This document shows, one piece after another, positions 51,805-59,946 of a stretch of 64,000 nt of DNA (its first letter is position 1; every line of letters starts with the position of its first letter). Source of the stretch: JAGWBF01 sp963663025 (GTDB taxonomy: Bacteria > Chloroflexota > Dehalococcoidia > Lucifugimonadales > JAGWBF01). The stretch spans positions 372,001 through 436,000 of the forward strand of contig OY760073.1 of assembly GCA_963663025.1 (NCBI GenBank), read 5' to 3'. The position numbers and the translations under genes were made by a program. A model generated the notes under the pieces. It was not told the DNA's origin and made no database searches. It saw only the letters and a list, made by a program, of their open reading frames with translations.

Positions 51805-52800
51805 ATGGCCAAACCAAGAGTATTTGTAAGCTCTACCTTTTATGACCTGAAACAGGTCAGACAAGACCTGGATAGGTTCATATCAGAGATGGGCTACGAG
51901 GCAGTCCTTCACGAAGCAGGTGATATCGCATATGGAAAGGATAGGCCTCCTGAGGGGTACGTTCACCGCGAAATTGAGATGTGCGATATATTGATTTGCG
52001 TTATTGGAGGCCGTTTTGGCACCGAGTCACAAGAACAGCCCGGGTACTCGATTACTCAACAAGAATTGCAAACCGCTATTGAAAACCAAGTTCAAGTCTT
52101 CATCTTTATCGAACAAAGCGTCTACGCTGAATTCGGTACCTACACGCTGAACAAAGAGAATACTGACATCAAGTATGGATCAGTGGATGATGCCCGCGTC
52201 TATGAGTTTATCGACTCCGTCCACAAACTTCCGAGAAACAATCCCATTACCCCGTTTCAGACGGCATCGGGAATAGTCGACTTTCTGAGAATTCAGTGGG
52301 CAGGATTGTTTCAACGATTTCTCCAGGATCAAAAGCGTCTACAAGAAATAAGCGCACTGGAGGAAATGAAGTCAGTAGCGAAAACACTTGAACAACTAGT
52401 GAGTTTTCTTACTGATGAACGAAAGGGCACAGATGACGCCATTCAACAAATACTACAAGTGAACCACCCTGTGTTCTACCGCTTCCAAGAATTGACGAAG
52501 ACAACTTACAGAGTATTCTTCACTAACGAGGACGAGCTAAACCAGTGGCTTCGAAGTCGTGGATGGCATCCAGTTGATGTAGACGCATACGACGATGGGA
52601 GCTATAGAGAGTGGATTAAAGAGCGACAAGGCCAGTACATGAAATTAACGAAACCTATATTTGATGACGTAGGCAAGCTCCAGCCGTACACTGAAGGCAA
52701 ATGGAATAACAACTGGCTTCAATTGCTTGACAGCGTGACAAGCGAAGAAGATCCCCCAAGAGCCACCCGCCGGGCAACGTCTTCAGCTCCCGATGGATGA
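51805..52800 (+). CDS. DUF4062 (TIR/SLOG-like) protein, possible defence effector
   Basis: A 331-residue protein beginning KPRVFVSSTFYDLKQVRQDL, the signature of DUF4062, which is related to TIR- and SLOG-type nucleotide-processing domains. Also seen are CDILICVIGGRFGTES (about 57-72) and SITQQELQTAIENQVQVFIF (about 79-98). The middle part is helical and probably coiled (about 170-215). The C-terminal ~110 residues have no recognised domain. DUF4062 is often the N-terminal module of larger NLR- or NTPase-type proteins; here it stands without one. A+T-rich codon use separates it from the backbone. The mini-gene copy B follows within 30 nt on the opposite strand. Confidence 0.8.
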   Translation: MAKPRVFVSSTFYDLKQVRQDLDRFISEMGYEAVLHEAGDIAYGKDRPPEGYVHREIEMCDILICVIGGRFGTESQEQPGYSITQQELQTAIENQVQVFIFIEQSVYAEFGTYTLNKENTDIKYGSVDDARVYEFIDSVHKLPRNNPITPFQTASGIVDFLRIQWAGLFQRFLQDQKRLQEISALEEMKSVAKTLEQLVSFLTDERKGTDDAIQQILQVNHPVFYRFQELTKTTYRVFFTNEDELNQWLRSRGWHPVDVDAYDDGSYREWIKERQGQYMKLTKPIFDDVGKLQPYTEGKWNNNWLQLLDSVTSEEDPPRATRRATSSAPDG

Positions 52801-52826
52801 TTGAGTGAAGACTTTAGGTTATCACC

Positions 52827-53075
52827 CTAGGCTCTACCGAAAGAATCTGCCCTCGGTAATCTGGGGCGCGGGGGGTCGCACCAGGAGCAGTAGCGCACCT
52901 CCAGGTTGGTGCTCTGGGCCTTGCTCGCTGCGCCCGACACCGTCGGTATGTATTCGAAATACTCGCAGCCGGGCGGGTCAGTCCCGCTGAGCCCTCCGTG
53001 TACCTTCAGGCGATTGCACGTTGAGCGGTGCACCGCTGCATACCTGCCCCGCCGATTAACAAAGATCGTAAACAT
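52827..53075 (-). CDS. Cys/His mini-protein, copy B
   Basis: An 82-residue product: MFTIFVNRRGRYAAVHRSTC, CEYFEYIPTVSGAASKAQST and RYCSWCDPP, nearly the same as copy A at 48800 (62 of 71 aligned residues). Its upstream 45 nt are conserved too, so both copies share promoter and ribosome site. The differing C-terminal tail (LPRADSFGRA) lies outside the repeat. Convergent with the DUF4062 gene, as copy A is with the OLD gene. Function unknown; a small zinc-binding protein is likely. Confidence 0.6.
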   Translation of the reverse strand: MFTIFVNRRGRYAAVHRSTCNRLKVHGGLSGTDPPGCEYFEYIPTVSGAASKAQSTNLEVRYCSWCDPPRPRLPRADSFGRA

Positions 53076-53119
53076 CGTCCCCCTGCACGATTATGGACGG
53101 GCTGCTTTCCTCCCGCAAT
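52862..53119. repeat. Direct repeat B carrying mini-gene
   Basis: This partner of the repeat at 48820 has the same orientation. Between the two lie the tRNA relic, the protease, the dead transposase and the DUF4062 gene. Confidence 0.75.
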
Positions 53120-53120
53120 A

Positions 53121-53165
53121 AACCTCCCCCTCGCCCTTGAGGGAGAGGGTTGGGCTGAGGGTGAA
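53121..53165. repeat. Short intergenic palindromic repeat
   Basis: AACCTCCCCCTCGCCCTTGA followed by GGGAGAGGGTTGGG, of the same C-rich/G-rich type as the block at 34730. It marks the edge between the accessory region and the backbone. Confidence 0.55.
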
Positions 53166-53302
53166 CCGTTGGGCCTCCGGACCGCCCTATCCTTTCCATG
53201 CCCCAGTTCCCGTCAAGGGCCAGTCCCGCATTGACGGATAGGTGCTCGGCGTTTAACCTAGCCCCAAGCAGACTCATCGACTACCCGACAAAGGAGAACC
53301 CC

Positions 53303-54166
53303 ATGACGATCAGTGAGCAGAAGACCTACGAGGTCGAAATTTCGGACGTGGAGTACCTCAGGCACGGAGAGCGGTCATTAGAGGCGCGCTTGTTTAAGCC
53401 CGTTGGCGCCGGACCCTTCCCCGTAATGGTGGAGATCCATGGCGGGGCCTGGATCCGTGGGAACAGGTTTAACGGCGATGCGCCCAACGAGGCCCTGGCA
53501 AAGAAGGGAGTCATCGTGGTGGCGCTGGACTTTACGGTGCCGCCGGATGCTCCGTACCCTGCTTCCTTCGCTGACGTAAACTATGGCATTCGCTGGAGCA
53601 AGACCCAGGCTGCATCGTGGAACGGCCGCGGGGACAGCATCGGCGCTATGGGCACCTCCAGTGGCGCACACCTTGCAATGCTGCTGGGAATGCGCCCCAA
53701 GGACTCCCGCTATTCTGCCCTGCCGGGCCCAGCAGGCGTGGATGGCGCCCTCGGCTGCGTGATCATGGTCTCCCCGGTGATAGACCCCCTGGGACGCTAT
53801 CACTACGTCAAGGGACTTCGCGATGACGTCACCCCGCCCCCGGGGATGGTGGACCGCATCGCGCCCGCCCACGACGCCTACTTCCTGACCGAGGATGCGA
53901 TGGCCGAAACTGCCCCCGCGAAGGCGTTGGCCGCTGGGGAGAAGATGGAGCTCCCGCCCACCCTGTGCGTGGCGCGCACCTACGAGGCGTCCCATCCACG
54001 CCCCGACCTGGAAGAGTTCATCCACCAGTACCGGAAGGCCGGCGGGGATATCGACTTCACCGTCTACGAGGGTGAGGGCGAGGGCCTGCTGAGCGACCCC
54101 ACCGCGCCGACGGCAGCGCAGGCACTGGATAAGATGAGGGCCTTTATCGGAGAGCACCTCGGCTAG
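53303..54166 (+). CDS. Alpha/beta hydrolase (HSL-type)
   Basis: A 287-residue serine hydrolase, starting at ATG 53303 with AAGGAG 7 nt upstream; the earlier frame from 53198 is not family-like. The oxyanion HGGAW motif (about 46-50) and the nucleophile elbow GTSSGAH (Ser near 119) mark it as an HSL-type esterase/lipase. The catalytic Asp and His are not certain: a DxxP-type acid near SPVIDPLG and a His in the last third are candidates, but the C-terminal GEGEGLL lacks the usual His, so activity should not be assumed. Substrates are probably small esters. Confidence 0.8.
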   Translation: MTISEQKTYEVEISDVEYLRHGERSLEARLFKPVGAGPFPVMVEIHGGAWIRGNRFNGDAPNEALAKKGVIVVALDFTVPPDAPYPASFADVNYGIRWSKTQAASWNGRGDSIGAMGTSSGAHLAMLLGMRPKDSRYSALPGPAGVDGALGCVIMVSPVIDPLGRYHYVKGLRDDVTPPPGMVDRIAPAHDAYFLTEDAMAETAPAKALAAGEKMELPPTLCVARTYEASHPRPDLEEFIHQYRKAGGDIDFTVYEGEGEGLLSDPTAPTAAQALDKMRAFIGEHLG

Positions 54167-54247
54167 TCCCGGCTGACCGCCCCATCCACCTAACCGGCTC
54201 CCAGCAAATATCTCGCCACTGAGCATGGGCTGGGAGTCAGTACTGTC

Positions 54248-55312
54248 TTACAGATTCGGGACTATGTGGTCGCACAGCAGGGACACAGCCTCGTCCACAT
54301 CGGGGCCAAGCTCGGAGAACATCAGTTGGCTGAAGCCCTGCTTCTGCGCCGTGTCCCGCACTTCCAGCATTCGCTCCAGGCACGGGCCTGGCGTGCCGGC
54401 GATGAACATGGCATCAACCATGGAGTCCGTCACCATGGACCGGAATTCCCGGGGGTCCGCCCTACGCTTTTCGACCTCGTCTAGTCGCTCCACATCCGGG
54501 ATGGCCACCCCCAGGTGCTCGATGTCCTCGTGGGTGAAGCCCTGGCGGTACATGGCCAGGATCCGGTTCCCGGTGTTCTCCTTGACGAAGTCTCGCGCCT
54601 TGTCGTTATCCCGGGACAGGGATATCTTGATTTCGGCCACCTTGGGCACCGAAGCCGGGTCCTTCCCGGCAGGGACCGAGCGGTCGAAGATTTCCAGGTG
54701 CTCGGGCACCCGTCCTGTGCGCAGGGCCGCGAGGTAGTGCCCCCCGAAGATCAGCCCGTCCATGCAGGCCGCGCTGACGGCCAGCCCTTTAGGCCCGTTG
54801 CTGCCTGAGTAGATGCTGATGGGGGTGGCCGCCTTGAAGTTCAACTGGAACACGGCCTCGGGGTTGAAGTGGTAGTAGTCCAGGAGGCCGGGGTAGTCGG
54901 CAAAGCAGACACCCTCGCCATCCAGCAGCCGTCGCAGGCTCTGGGCCGTTTCCTGCAGAATGCTGACGGGACGGGGGGTGCGGATCAGCCTGGGCGTGCG
55001 GGGATTGCCCCTGCCCAGCCCGACCACCAGCTCGCGGCCATCCATCACCTCGCTTAGCGTGGCCGCCGAGTCGGCCAAATCCACGGGATTGCGGAAATAC
55101 TGGATGTTCACCGCCGTGCCCAGCTTGATGTTCAGGTTGTAAGCCATGGCTGTCAGGACCACGAAGGACTGGCGGCTACGGAGGTTGTCGGTAACCCATA
55201 GCTGGGAGACTCCCTTGGCTTCGCCCTCTTTTGCCAGCTTGACCAGGTGGGGCAATGTAACGTGGGCGTAGGTGGGCAAGTGGAACTGCATCCCTATTTC
55301 CATGTTCGACAT
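54248..55312 (-). CDS. LLM-class flavin-dependent oxidoreductase
   Basis: A 354-residue luciferase-like monooxygenase/F420-type oxidoreductase with a TIM barrel. Typical pieces are MEIGMQFHLPTYAHVTLPHL, GVSQLWVTDNLRSRQSFVVL, KLGTAVNIQYFRNPVDLADS, and GRELVVGLGRGNP. AAAGGA stands 7 nt before the ATG. Enzymes of this family use FMN or F420 in the cytoplasm for oxidation of varied small molecules, and are numerous in Chloroflexota. No reductase partner is adjacent. Confidence 0.88.
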   Translation of the reverse strand: MSNMEIGMQFHLPTYAHVTLPHLVKLAKEGEAKGVSQLWVTDNLRSRQSFVVLTAMAYNLNIKLGTAVNIQYFRNPVDLADSAATLSEVMDGRELVVGLGRGNPRTPRLIRTPRPVSILQETAQSLRRLLDGEGVCFADYPGLLDYYHFNPEAVFQLNFKAATPISIYSGSNGPKGLAVSAACMDGLIFGGHYLAALRTGRVPEHLEIFDRSVPAGKDPASVPKVAEIKISLSRDNDKARDFVKENTGNRILAMYRQGFTHEDIEHLGVAIPDVERLDEVEKRRADPREFRSMVTDSMVDAMFIAGTPGPCLERMLEVRDTAQKQGFSQLMFSELGPDVDEAVSLLCDHIVPNL

Positions 55313-55517
55313 AAGTTATTCCTTTCTCATTGGCCTCAGCGCAGGGAGAGGTGTCATGCACCTATTCTAAGGATGAAGACGAACTTATGCAGCGAAGTCT
55401 GCACAAGTGAGAGTTCTCGGATCAGGATGCGCCTACCTTGGTCTCCATTGCACCGAACAGGCCGGCCGGGAGCCTGTTGTATAATGCCCACCACGGGCAA
55501 CGTGCCCATCGTTCGGG

Positions 55518-55592
55518 CGGGGCGTGGCGCAGCGGTAGCGCGCCTGGTTTGGGACCAGGAGGTCGGCAGTTCGAACCTGCCCGCCCCGACCA
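55518..55592 (+). tRNA. tRNA-Pro (TGG)
   Basis: A 75-nt tRNA with encoded CCA. Acceptor CGGGGCG pairs with CGCCCCG (C1-G72, typical of tRNA-Pro), the anticodon loop TTTGGGA gives TGG, and the T arm is GGCAG TTCGAAC CTGCC. No decayed copy was found near it. Confidence 0.95.
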
Positions 55593-55632
55593 TCGGCCAA
55601 CCCTCCTATCTCCAAGGGCGGAAGGGCCCCTC

Positions 55633-56709
55633 CTACCAGTCTGGATCCGTGTCGTCGGTGTTGTTGTTGGTAAGGCGGACCTGGGCGGAGCCGTCAGCAT
55701 TCATCACAAATATCTCGCCGGTGCCGTAAAGGTAGGACACGAAGGCGATGCGCCTGCCATCCCCGGACCATATCGGCTGAGCATCTTCAGCTTCGTTGAA
55801 GGTCAGCCTGCGAACGTTCGACCCGTCGATGTTCATGGAGTAGATCTCGTTGTTGCCGTCCCGGTCGGACACGAACACCAGCCTCTTGCTATCAGGAGAC
55901 CACTGGAACTGCCAGTTGCGTCCGTTGTCCTTGGTGAGAGCGTTCTGCTCTGTGCCATCCCCGTTCATCAAGTAGATGTCCAGGCCTCCCTCCCGTTCGG
56001 ACAAAAAGGCGATGAGCTTGCCATCGGGAGACCAGGCTGCCTGGGTGTCCATCGAGTCGGTGAGTTTCTTGATGTTGACGCCGTCGGGGTTCCTGGTCAC
56101 GATGCCTCCCTCTTGCACGCCATCCACACTCTCGGTGAAGGCGAGCCACTCCCCATCGGGGGACCAGCCGCTAAGGGTGGGCTGTGTCTCATCGGAGGTC
56201 ACCTGCATTAGGTTGGCTCCATCGGCATCGATCATGTATATCTCGTAAATGCCGCTGCGGTCGGATACGAAGGCTATTCTCTGACTATCGGGCGACCACA
56301 GGTGCTGGGAGTCGGTCCCCAGCGAGCTGGTCACGTTTATGATGTCACTTTCGCTGATGTCGATTCGGTTGATCTCCGTATCGCCCGTCTCATCGGAGAG
56401 GTAGGCGATGTACTTGTTGTCAGGGGACCATTTGGGCTGCCGGTTCGATGCGCCGTTACTGGTCAGCCTTTCTACGTTCTCGCCATTGGCGTCCATTACG
56501 ACGATGTCGCGGCCGGAATCGGTGGTGGAAACGAAGACTATCTGGCCGCCTCCTCCTGAGCCTCCGCAGCCCCACACCGCCATGAGCACAAGGGCGAGGG
56601 CGCCAATGGCAAGGAACGGCAGCCTCCAGAGACCTCGCCATGCATGGCGAGGTCTTCCTGGGGCCACGTTGGTGGTTACATCGCAAACAGCATTTGTCGG
56701 ACCCGGCAT
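55633..56709 (-). CDS. TolB-like beta-propeller lipoprotein (PD40 repeats)
   Basis: About 358 residues from the ATG at 56709 (GGGGGA upstream); a TTG at 56748 would add 13. A signal/anchor segment LPFLAIGALALVLMAVWGCGG ends in a lipobox, followed by about six WD40-like PD40 blades, each with the pattern WSPD-x-K/R-x-x-(F/Y)-x-S-(D/E)-(R/T). Examples are QPKWSPDNKYIAYLSDETGD and QFQWSPDSKRLVFVSDRDGN. Such propellers bind partner proteins or peptidoglycan-associated ligands in the cell envelope; there is no enzymatic signature. It lies downstream of the geranylgeranyl-reductase-like gene on the same strand. Confidence 0.85.
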   Translation of the reverse strand: MPGPTNAVCDVTTNVAPGRPRHAWRGLWRLPFLAIGALALVLMAVWGCGGSGGGGQIVFVSTTDSGRDIVVMDANGENVERLTSNGASNRQPKWSPDNKYIAYLSDETGDTEINRIDISESDIINVTSSLGTDSQHLWSPDSQRIAFVSDRSGIYEIYMIDADGANLMQVTSDETQPTLSGWSPDGEWLAFTESVDGVQEGGIVTRNPDGVNIKKLTDSMDTQAAWSPDGKLIAFLSEREGGLDIYLMNGDGTEQNALTKDNGRNWQFQWSPDSKRLVFVSDRDGNNEIYSMNIDGSNVRRLTFNEAEDAQPIWSGDGRRIAFVSYLYGTGEIFVMNADGSAQVRLTNNNTDDTDPDW

Positions 56710-56809
56710 CCCTTCCCCCGAGCGTTTCTGGATGCTGGATTGTACCAAACAACAGCCGAAAGCCTTCTTTTGTGTTCAGTCCGAGTTACGACAAAAAAGG
56801 GCGGGTGAG

Positions 56810-58030
56810 TCAGTCGGACTGGGTGATGCGGGCCCCTGCTGAATGGGGCACGACGCCTGCAAGCGCCGGGCTCACAAATGTCAGGGCCTTGCTAAGGGGG
56901 GGATAGCTGAGGGCCTTGGTGATGGCGCGGCTGTGCCAATCGAAGGAAGGCATCAGGGAACCCACAAGATGGGATGACAGGCCGTTGGCGGCGACGACAT
57001 TAGCCAAGTAAGAGATCTGTTCGTCATCTAGGGATTCGAAGAAGCGGCGGGCCAGGGATCCCACCTTCAGCTCCTTGGAAAGCAGGGACTTCCACTCTCT
57101 TTCGTAGGTGCTGAGGTGGCCGGCAGAAAAGTCGTCCCGCTTTATTGCTTCGTCCAGGCAGTCCGACGCTGCATCGCTTGCCAGGAGGGCGTAGTAGATG
57201 CCTCCGCCGGTGGTGGGCTTGACCTGTCCCGCAACGTCGCCAACGGCCAGGATGCGATGGCCGTAGGTCCTGGACGGAGGTTTGAGGGGAATGCCCCACT
57301 TGGAGGGGCCCCGCACGACGCCCGCTATCTTGCCCTCCGATTCCAGTTGGGCGATCAGCCTGTCGAGATGTTCCGTAGCTCGATGGCGGGCCAGGAGGCC
57401 CACCAGGGCGCGGTCTTGGCTGATAGGAACCAGCCAAGCGAAGAATCCGGGCGCCACCGAGCGCCCCACATAGATGGATATCTGGTCGATGCCCGGCGCT
57501 TCCACCTCAGCCTGGGCGGCCCCTACGTAGTCGCCGGGCCTCCCCAGTCCGGCCTTGTAGCCCAGTTCGGAGCCAAAGCCACTGGCCAGCACCACTGCCC
57601 TGGCCTCGCCGGTCCATTGCCCGGAGCCGGCGGTGAACCGAACTTGGCACCGGTCTTCCTTTACCATGACCTCCATAGCCCGGCTGCCCAGACGATAAGT
57701 GGCCCCGGCGGCTTTGGCCTTCTCCGCCATGGAAGCCACGTATCCCACCCGGTCGATGATGTGGGCCTGCACTCCATCGACGGAAAGCTCAGCGGTGCGA
57801 CCGTCAGGGGTGACAAGGCGGGCTGAGCGAGCGCTCTTGTAGATGAGGGCAGGGTCCGGAGGATACCGGTCTATGCACTCCGTCCCTACTATGCCGGTGC
57901 ATAGCTTGTCGCCGACATTCAGTCTCCAGTCGGCGACAAGTACATCATGTCCCTGGGAAGCCAGCCTGTAGGCAGTGTTGTTGCCCGCGGGCCCGGCTCC
58001 TATGACGATCACGTCGTTCAAATCGGGCAA
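56810..58030 (-). CDS. Geranylgeranyl reductase-family flavoprotein
   Basis: A 406-residue FAD enzyme from a TTG start. The dinucleotide-binding fold DVIVIGAGPAGNNTAYRLASQGHDVLVADWR opens the protein, and LAVGDVAGQVKPTTGGGIYYAL marks the second FAD motif (about 265-286). Family members reduce isoprenoid chains of lipids, chlorophyll or quinones, or act as related monooxygenases. The C terminus (SHLVGSLMPSFDWHSRAITK) may be membrane-associated. The substrate is unknown; no isoprenoid genes are adjacent. Confidence 0.87.
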   Translation of the reverse strand: MPDLNDVIVIGAGPAGNNTAYRLASQGHDVLVADWRLNVGDKLCTGIVGTECIDRYPPDPALIYKSARSARLVTPDGRTAELSVDGVQAHIIDRVGYVASMAEKAKAAGATYRLGSRAMEVMVKEDRCQVRFTAGSGQWTGEARAVVLASGFGSELGYKAGLGRPGDYVGAAQAEVEAPGIDQISIYVGRSVAPGFFAWLVPISQDRALVGLLARHRATEHLDRLIAQLESEGKIAGVVRGPSKWGIPLKPPSRTYGHRILAVGDVAGQVKPTTGGGIYYALLASDAASDCLDEAIKRDDFSAGHLSTYEREWKSLLSKELKVGSLARRFFESLDDEQISYLANVVAANGLSSHLVGSLMPSFDWHSRAITKALSYPPLSKALTFVSPALAGVVPHSAGARITQSD

Positions 58031-58273
58031 ATCTGGGGTCCTGCCGACCCTCTATTGGGGAAGGGGACTTTGCGGTTGGGTGAATCCATGCTGTTTCCTG
58101 ACTATATCCTGCTGGCTCTGCCTTGTCCAACATGTAGTTGGGTGGGTGCCCGGGTGTTGGAGCAATGCGGCTGGTTCGGCTGCTCGGTGGTCATAGTCCA
58201 AGGGCTATCCTATAATGGATGGTCGTAGAAGGACCCACGATTCCATATCCAAATATCGAAGGAAGGTGAACCA

Positions 58274-58693
58274 ATGGCAAGATTGACCACGGCAGAAGCG
58301 GAAACCATTCGAGATGCGGCCAAGGCCAAGATACTGGAGATGGGAGCCAAGATGAGCGTGGCGGTGGTTGATGAGCGGGGAGACCTCATCACCATGGTCA
58401 GGGTGGATGGAGCTCCCTGGCGCACTCCCCGCATTTGCCAAGCCAAGGCGGTGGCATCAGCGGCCTTCGGCAGGTCCAGCAAGGATATGCTCGAAATGGC
58501 CATGACGCCGGTTATGCGAGGCCTGATGGCTATGGAGAATGGTCGCATGATCCCCGGCCAGGGAGCTCTGCCGGTGTTCAAGGACGACGAGTTGGTGGGA
58601 GCGGTCGGAGGGAGCGGCGGAACTGCCCAGCAGGATGAGGATGCGGCCAGGGCGGGCATCCAGGCTGTATCAGGATTGACGACGGTCGACTAG
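58274..58693 (+). CDS. GlcG/HbpS-family protein
   Basis: A 139-residue protein of the GlcG/HbpS (DUF336) family. ARLTTAEAETIRDAAKAKILE, MSVAVVDERGDLITMVRVDGA, and the Gly-rich GALPVFKDDELVGAVGGSGG are typical. GGAAGGTG lies 7 nt upstream of the ATG. Streptomyces HbpS binds haem and helps redox sensing, whereas E. coli GlcG belongs to the glycolate locus; the role here is not clear. It is convergent with the DAO-type oxidoreductase, 21 nt apart. Confidence 0.88.
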   Translation: MARLTTAEAETIRDAAKAKILEMGAKMSVAVVDERGDLITMVRVDGAPWRTPRICQAKAVASAAFGRSSKDMLEMAMTPVMRGLMAMENGRMIPGQGALPVFKDDELVGAVGGSGGTAQQDEDAARAGIQAVSGLTTVD

Positions 58694-58714
58694 GCCCAGT
58701 CCCGGGGAGCGCCG

Positions 58715-59878
58715 TCACGCCAGGACGTTGTAGCGGTAGCGGGAGCGCATAAGGTCTCCCTCTTCAAAGCGGGAGAACCTTAAGGGGTGGATGTCCACGG
58801 ACTTTGCCTGGCCTTCCATGACCAGTTCGGCCATGGACACGCCTATCATGGCGGCCAGCTTGAAGCCGTGGCCGCTGAAGCCGACTGCACAGTACAGGCC
58901 TGATATCCCCTCCACCCGGTCCAGGATGGGATGCCAGTCGGGCGTGATGGTGAACAGACCGGACCAGCCGTCCTGAAACCCGCTCTCGGACATGGCAGGC
59001 ATCCGGTGCACCAGCTTGGTTGTATACTCCTCGACCATGTCCAAGTCCACGCCCTGGTTGTAGGTGTCCGGGTCAGCCGGGTCTTCCCTCCCTCCGACTA
59101 GGGTCAAATCCACCGAATCAGGCCTGAAGGAGAACTCCTGGGCGATGTCCCCTACGCCCGGATGGTGCGGGATCTTGCCGGTGGGCCGACGCATGATCAG
59201 CAGCTGGTGACGCACCGTGTCAAGGGGCAGCTCGACTCCGAGGGGCGAGACCAGGTCCCTGGCCCACGGGCCGGCAGCCACAACCACAGTGTCGGTCTCT
59301 ATTCTGTCCTGGTCGCTAAGAACGGCGGTAACCCTGCCTCCGCTGGTCTCGATGCTCCTTACGGGGCTGCCCAGGACGACCTTCGCGCCGAGATCCCGCG
59401 CCCGTGATGCGTAGCCCGACGTCACGGAATGGGGGTCTGCGTAACCGGATTGGGGCTCGTAAGCCATGCCTCCGGCATCCTGCACGCTGAGCATCGGGGC
59501 AAGCTCTGCAACGTCGTCTGGGGTAACCAGCCGGGTGTCTATGCCCAAGCCCTGCTGCATCGCCACGTTCTGCTCGATGGCTTCCCTGTCCTGGGGCCCA
59601 ACCACCACGAGGTAGCCTGTTGTGACGTACCCCGATTCGGCCCCCACGACCTCTGGGAAGCTCCGGTAAACCTTCATGCTCTCCCAGGCCATGAGCGTCG
59701 TGACGGGATTGGAGTAGTGCATACGGCAGATGGCTTGGGACTTCCCCGTGGAGCCCGAACCGAGGGAATCCCTCTCCAGCAGAACCAAGTCCCTGGCGCC
59801 CATGGCGGCAAGGTTGTACAGGATGCTGCACCCCATCACCCCACCACCGATGACTACTATGTCGGCTGTGGTTGCCAA
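58715..59878 (-). CDS. DAO-family FAD oxidoreductase
   Basis: A 387-residue enzyme of the D-amino-acid oxidase/sarcosine oxidase beta group, read from a TTG with GGGAG 7 nt upstream. The N-terminal fold is DIVVIGGGVMGCSILYNLAAMGARDLVLLERDSLG, the middle part has VVVAAGPWARDLVSPLGVELPL, and the C terminus closes with LYCAVGFSGHGFKLAAMIGVSMAELV, the second FAD motif. It oxidises amines or amino/imino acids; no sarcosine-oxidase alpha/gamma/delta subunits are near, so a monomeric or two-component form is likely. Confidence 0.88.
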   Translation of the reverse strand: MATTADIVVIGGGVMGCSILYNLAAMGARDLVLLERDSLGSGSTGKSQAICRMHYSNPVTTLMAWESMKVYRSFPEVVGAESGYVTTGYLVVVGPQDREAIEQNVAMQQGLGIDTRLVTPDDVAELAPMLSVQDAGGMAYEPQSGYADPHSVTSGYASRARDLGAKVVLGSPVRSIETSGGRVTAVLSDQDRIETDTVVVAAGPWARDLVSPLGVELPLDTVRHQLLIMRRPTGKIPHHPGVGDIAQEFSFRPDSVDLTLVGGREDPADPDTYNQGVDLDMVEEYTTKLVHRMPAMSESGFQDGWSGLFTITPDWHPILDRVEGISGLYCAVGFSGHGFKLAAMIGVSMAELVMEGQAKSVDIHPLRFSRFEEGDLMRSRYRYNVLA

Positions 59879-59946
59879 CGTGCTCTCCCGTTTCTTCTAG
59901 CTGGCCAGACCCAAAGTGGAGCTACGCCGACCAATCGCAGGATGAA

